Source of the DNA: Pseudomonadota bacterium
Lineage (GTDB): Bacteria; Pseudomonadota; Alphaproteobacteria; Rhizobiales; Xanthobacteraceae
NCBI GenBank assembly: GCA_023414975.1
Contig: JAEZMI010000412.1
Coordinates: 1-7,479 of the forward strand
Length of the DNA stretch: 7,479 bases
Direction of reading: 5' to 3'
Below are positions 6,381 to 7,479 of the stretch, one piece after another. Position 1 is the stretch's first letter. Each line of letters opens with the position of its first letter. Both the position numbers and the translations under genes were made by a program. Below the pieces are notes generated by a model. That model had not been told where the DNA came from. It did no database searches and saw nothing but the letters and a program-made list of their open reading frames with translations.

Positions 6381-6821
6381 ATGCTCAACGAGCTGGTCCT
6401 CGGCATCGCCGTCAATATTGCGGCGATGTTCGTGCATCTCGGCGCCACCATGCTGCTGGTGACGCTGATCCATCCCTATGGAGGCTGGATGGGAGACCGT
6501 CCACGTCCCCGGCTGGTTTGGGCGATGCTCACCACGACCATCGTCTTGTTTGTGGCGCATCTGATCGAGGTGGGCGTGTGGGCTGCGGTCTACCTCGTCC
6601 TCGCTCGCGCGACCGATTTGGCGAACGCGTATTATGCCGCGCTGCTCAACTACACCACGCTCGGCTATGGTGACGTATTGCGCGGAACGACCACCCGCCT
6701 GCTCGGCCCGCTGGCGGCGGCGAACGGCATCATGATGTTTGGCTGGTCGACCGCGCTGCTGATCTATGTGCTGCAAGGCCATCTGCCGCGCATCATCCCA
6801 CCCAAGATCCGGGACGAGTAG
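6381..6821 (+). CDS. Small potassium-channel-like membrane protein (Ion_trans_2 type)
   Basis: A 146-residue inner-membrane protein with three hydrophobic segments (about 5-30, 46-76 and 107-131). Between the second and third lies a pore loop, AYYAALLNYTTLGYGDV (83-99), whose TTLGYGD (92-98) is a canonical potassium selectivity filter. The basic loop GDRPRPR (38-44) and the C-terminal tail HLPRIIPPKIRDE should be cytoplasmic by the positive-inside rule, which places the pore loop on the periplasmic side as in known potassium channels. The extra first helix makes it TM-TM-P-TM rather than the minimal TM-P-TM. There is no voltage sensor, RCK/TrkA or cyclic-nucleotide domain, so gating is not evident; the functional pore would need a tetramer. 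It is monocistronic, divergent from the TRAP genes and convergent with the phosphatase gene. Confidence 0.85.
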   Translation: MLNELVLGIAVNIAAMFVHLGATMLLVTLIHPYGGWMGDRPRPRLVWAMLTTTIVLFVAHLIEVGVWAAVYLVLARATDLANAYYAALLNYTTLGYGDVLRGTTTRLLGPLAAANGIMMFGWSTALLIYVLQGHLPRIIPPKIRDE

Positions 6822-6858
6822 GCGTTGCCGCGAGTCTCGCCGTCCGTCCGCCACACCG

Positions 6859-7479
6859 TTATCGCGCGCTGAGGCGCTTCAGGTCGGCGTGGACGCGGGC
6901 GTTGCCGGCCCAGATGGGGCCGGGGCGGGTGAGGTCGCCCGCGAAGGTCGCGTCGCCGCCGGCCTCGCGGATCAGCGCCGCGCCGGCCCAGCAGTCCCAG
7001 CAATAGAGCATCGGGTCGTAATAGCCGGCGATGCGGTTGGCGGCGACATAGGCGAGCATCAGCGCGCCCGAGCCGATGCGGAACAGCACCCCGCCTTCCT
7101 GGTAGAGCCCTTCGACGAAGCCGGCGACCTCCTCCGGGCTCGCCTTCTGCGTCGCGCCGAAGCCGATGGTGGTGGAGGCGAGCGTCCAGTCCTGCTTCAT
7201 GGCGAGGCGCTGCCCGTTGAGATAGGCGCCGCCGCCCTCCATCGCCCAGTAGAGCTCGCGCAGCATCGGCGCATAGATGGCGCCGCCGACCGGGCGGCCT
7301 TCATGGGCCAGACCCAGCGAGACGCACCAGTTCGGCTGGCCCACCAGGAAGGGCATGGTGCCGTCGATGGGATCGACCACCCAGACATAACCGGAGGTGC
7401 CCTGCGTGGCGGCCTCCTCCTCGCCGACGATGCCGTCCTGCGGGAAATGCCGGGCGATGGCGGCGCGCAGCCAGGTTTC
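6859..7479 (-). CDS. Inositol-monophosphatase-family phosphatase, N-terminus outside window
   Basis: A 206-residue C-terminal part; the frame is open to the right edge, so the start lies beyond base 7479. The family removes phosphate from small sugar or polyol monophosphates in the cytoplasm using magnesium. Metal-site motifs are present in order: GIVGEEE (visible residues 17-23), WVVDPIDGT (33-41) with the two aspartates and the threonine, and YCWDCWAGAALIREAGG (159-175), the WD-x-x-AG-EAGG motif carrying the last metal aspartate. What is missing is roughly the first 50-60 residues. Candidate substrates in the family include inositol phosphate, histidinol phosphate, fructose bisphosphate and 3'-phosphoadenosine 5'-phosphate. 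FLVGQPNWCVSLGL after DPIDGT does not clearly match the HisN pattern I recall (DPIDGTKSF...), so the substrate is left open. A GTG at 7380 falls inside the DPIDGT motif and cannot be the true start. The stop is 37 bases from the stop of the convergent channel gene; that gap holds only a short GCGA/TCGC hairpin and no T tract. Confidence 0.92.
   Translation of the reverse strand, partial: ETWLRAAIARHFPQDGIVGEEEAATQGTSGYVWVVDPIDGTMPFLVGQPNWCVSLGLAHEGRPVGGAIYAPMLRELYWAMEGGGAYLNGQRLAMKQDWTLASTTIGFGATQKASPEEVAGFVEGLYQEGGVLFRIGSGALMLAYVAANRIAGYYDPMLYCWDCWAGAALIREAGGDATFAGDLTRPGPIWAGNARVHADLKRLSAR

Noticed and set aside
6048..6854. 268-residue open frame on the minus strand opposite the channel gene and spacer
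   Set aside because: It overlaps the well-supported channel gene with a polar His/Gln/Arg-rich translation and would end at the binding-protein start.

Overview
This 7.5 kb window has high-GC, compact coding DNA typical of an alphaproteobacterium, most likely a Hyphomicrobiales (Rhizobiales) member. That placement is inferred from codon and GC style, a TAXI-type TRAP transporter pair, and an intergenic stretch resembling a dispersed repeat familiar from Bradyrhizobium and Rhodopseudomonas-like genomes. No ribosomal or other strong taxonomic marker is complete here. I see no integrase, transposase, phage gene or CRISPR array.

Layout, left to right. (1) The 3' two-thirds of a tRNA-Gly(GCC) on the plus strand, followed by a GC-rich hairpin that probably terminates it. 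(2) A minus-strand block read from right to left: a TAXI-family TRAP solute-binding protein (6051 to 5071), 19 bases, the fused TRAP permease (5051 to 2985), a 196-base gap, a membrane protein that joins an HdeD-like six-helix domain to a C-terminal thiol-hydrolase-like domain (about 2788 to 1430), and an MFS transporter (1433 to 258) whose start overlaps the previous stop as ATGA. (3) A 329-base divergent spacer rich in inverted repeats. (4) A small plus-strand potassium-channel-like protein (6381 to 6821). (5) Converging with it, the 3' part of an inositol-monophosphatase-family gene on the minus strand, cut by the right edge of the window.

How the genes work together. The first two minus-strand genes form a standard TRAP-TAXI uptake system: the secreted binding protein captures a ligand, probably an organic acid or similar small anion, and the permease imports it using an ion gradient. 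The second pair, HdeD/thiol-hydrolase fusion and MFS transporter, is translationally coupled and so probably acts together, but its substrate is unknown. It is the least ordinary part of the window: the C-terminal domain carries a GHAAL histidine followed about 90 residues later by an RNCS cysteine, the order expected of circularly permuted papain/NlpC-P60-like enzymes (LRAT/YiiX type). The potassium channel and the phosphatase have no evident link to the transport genes.
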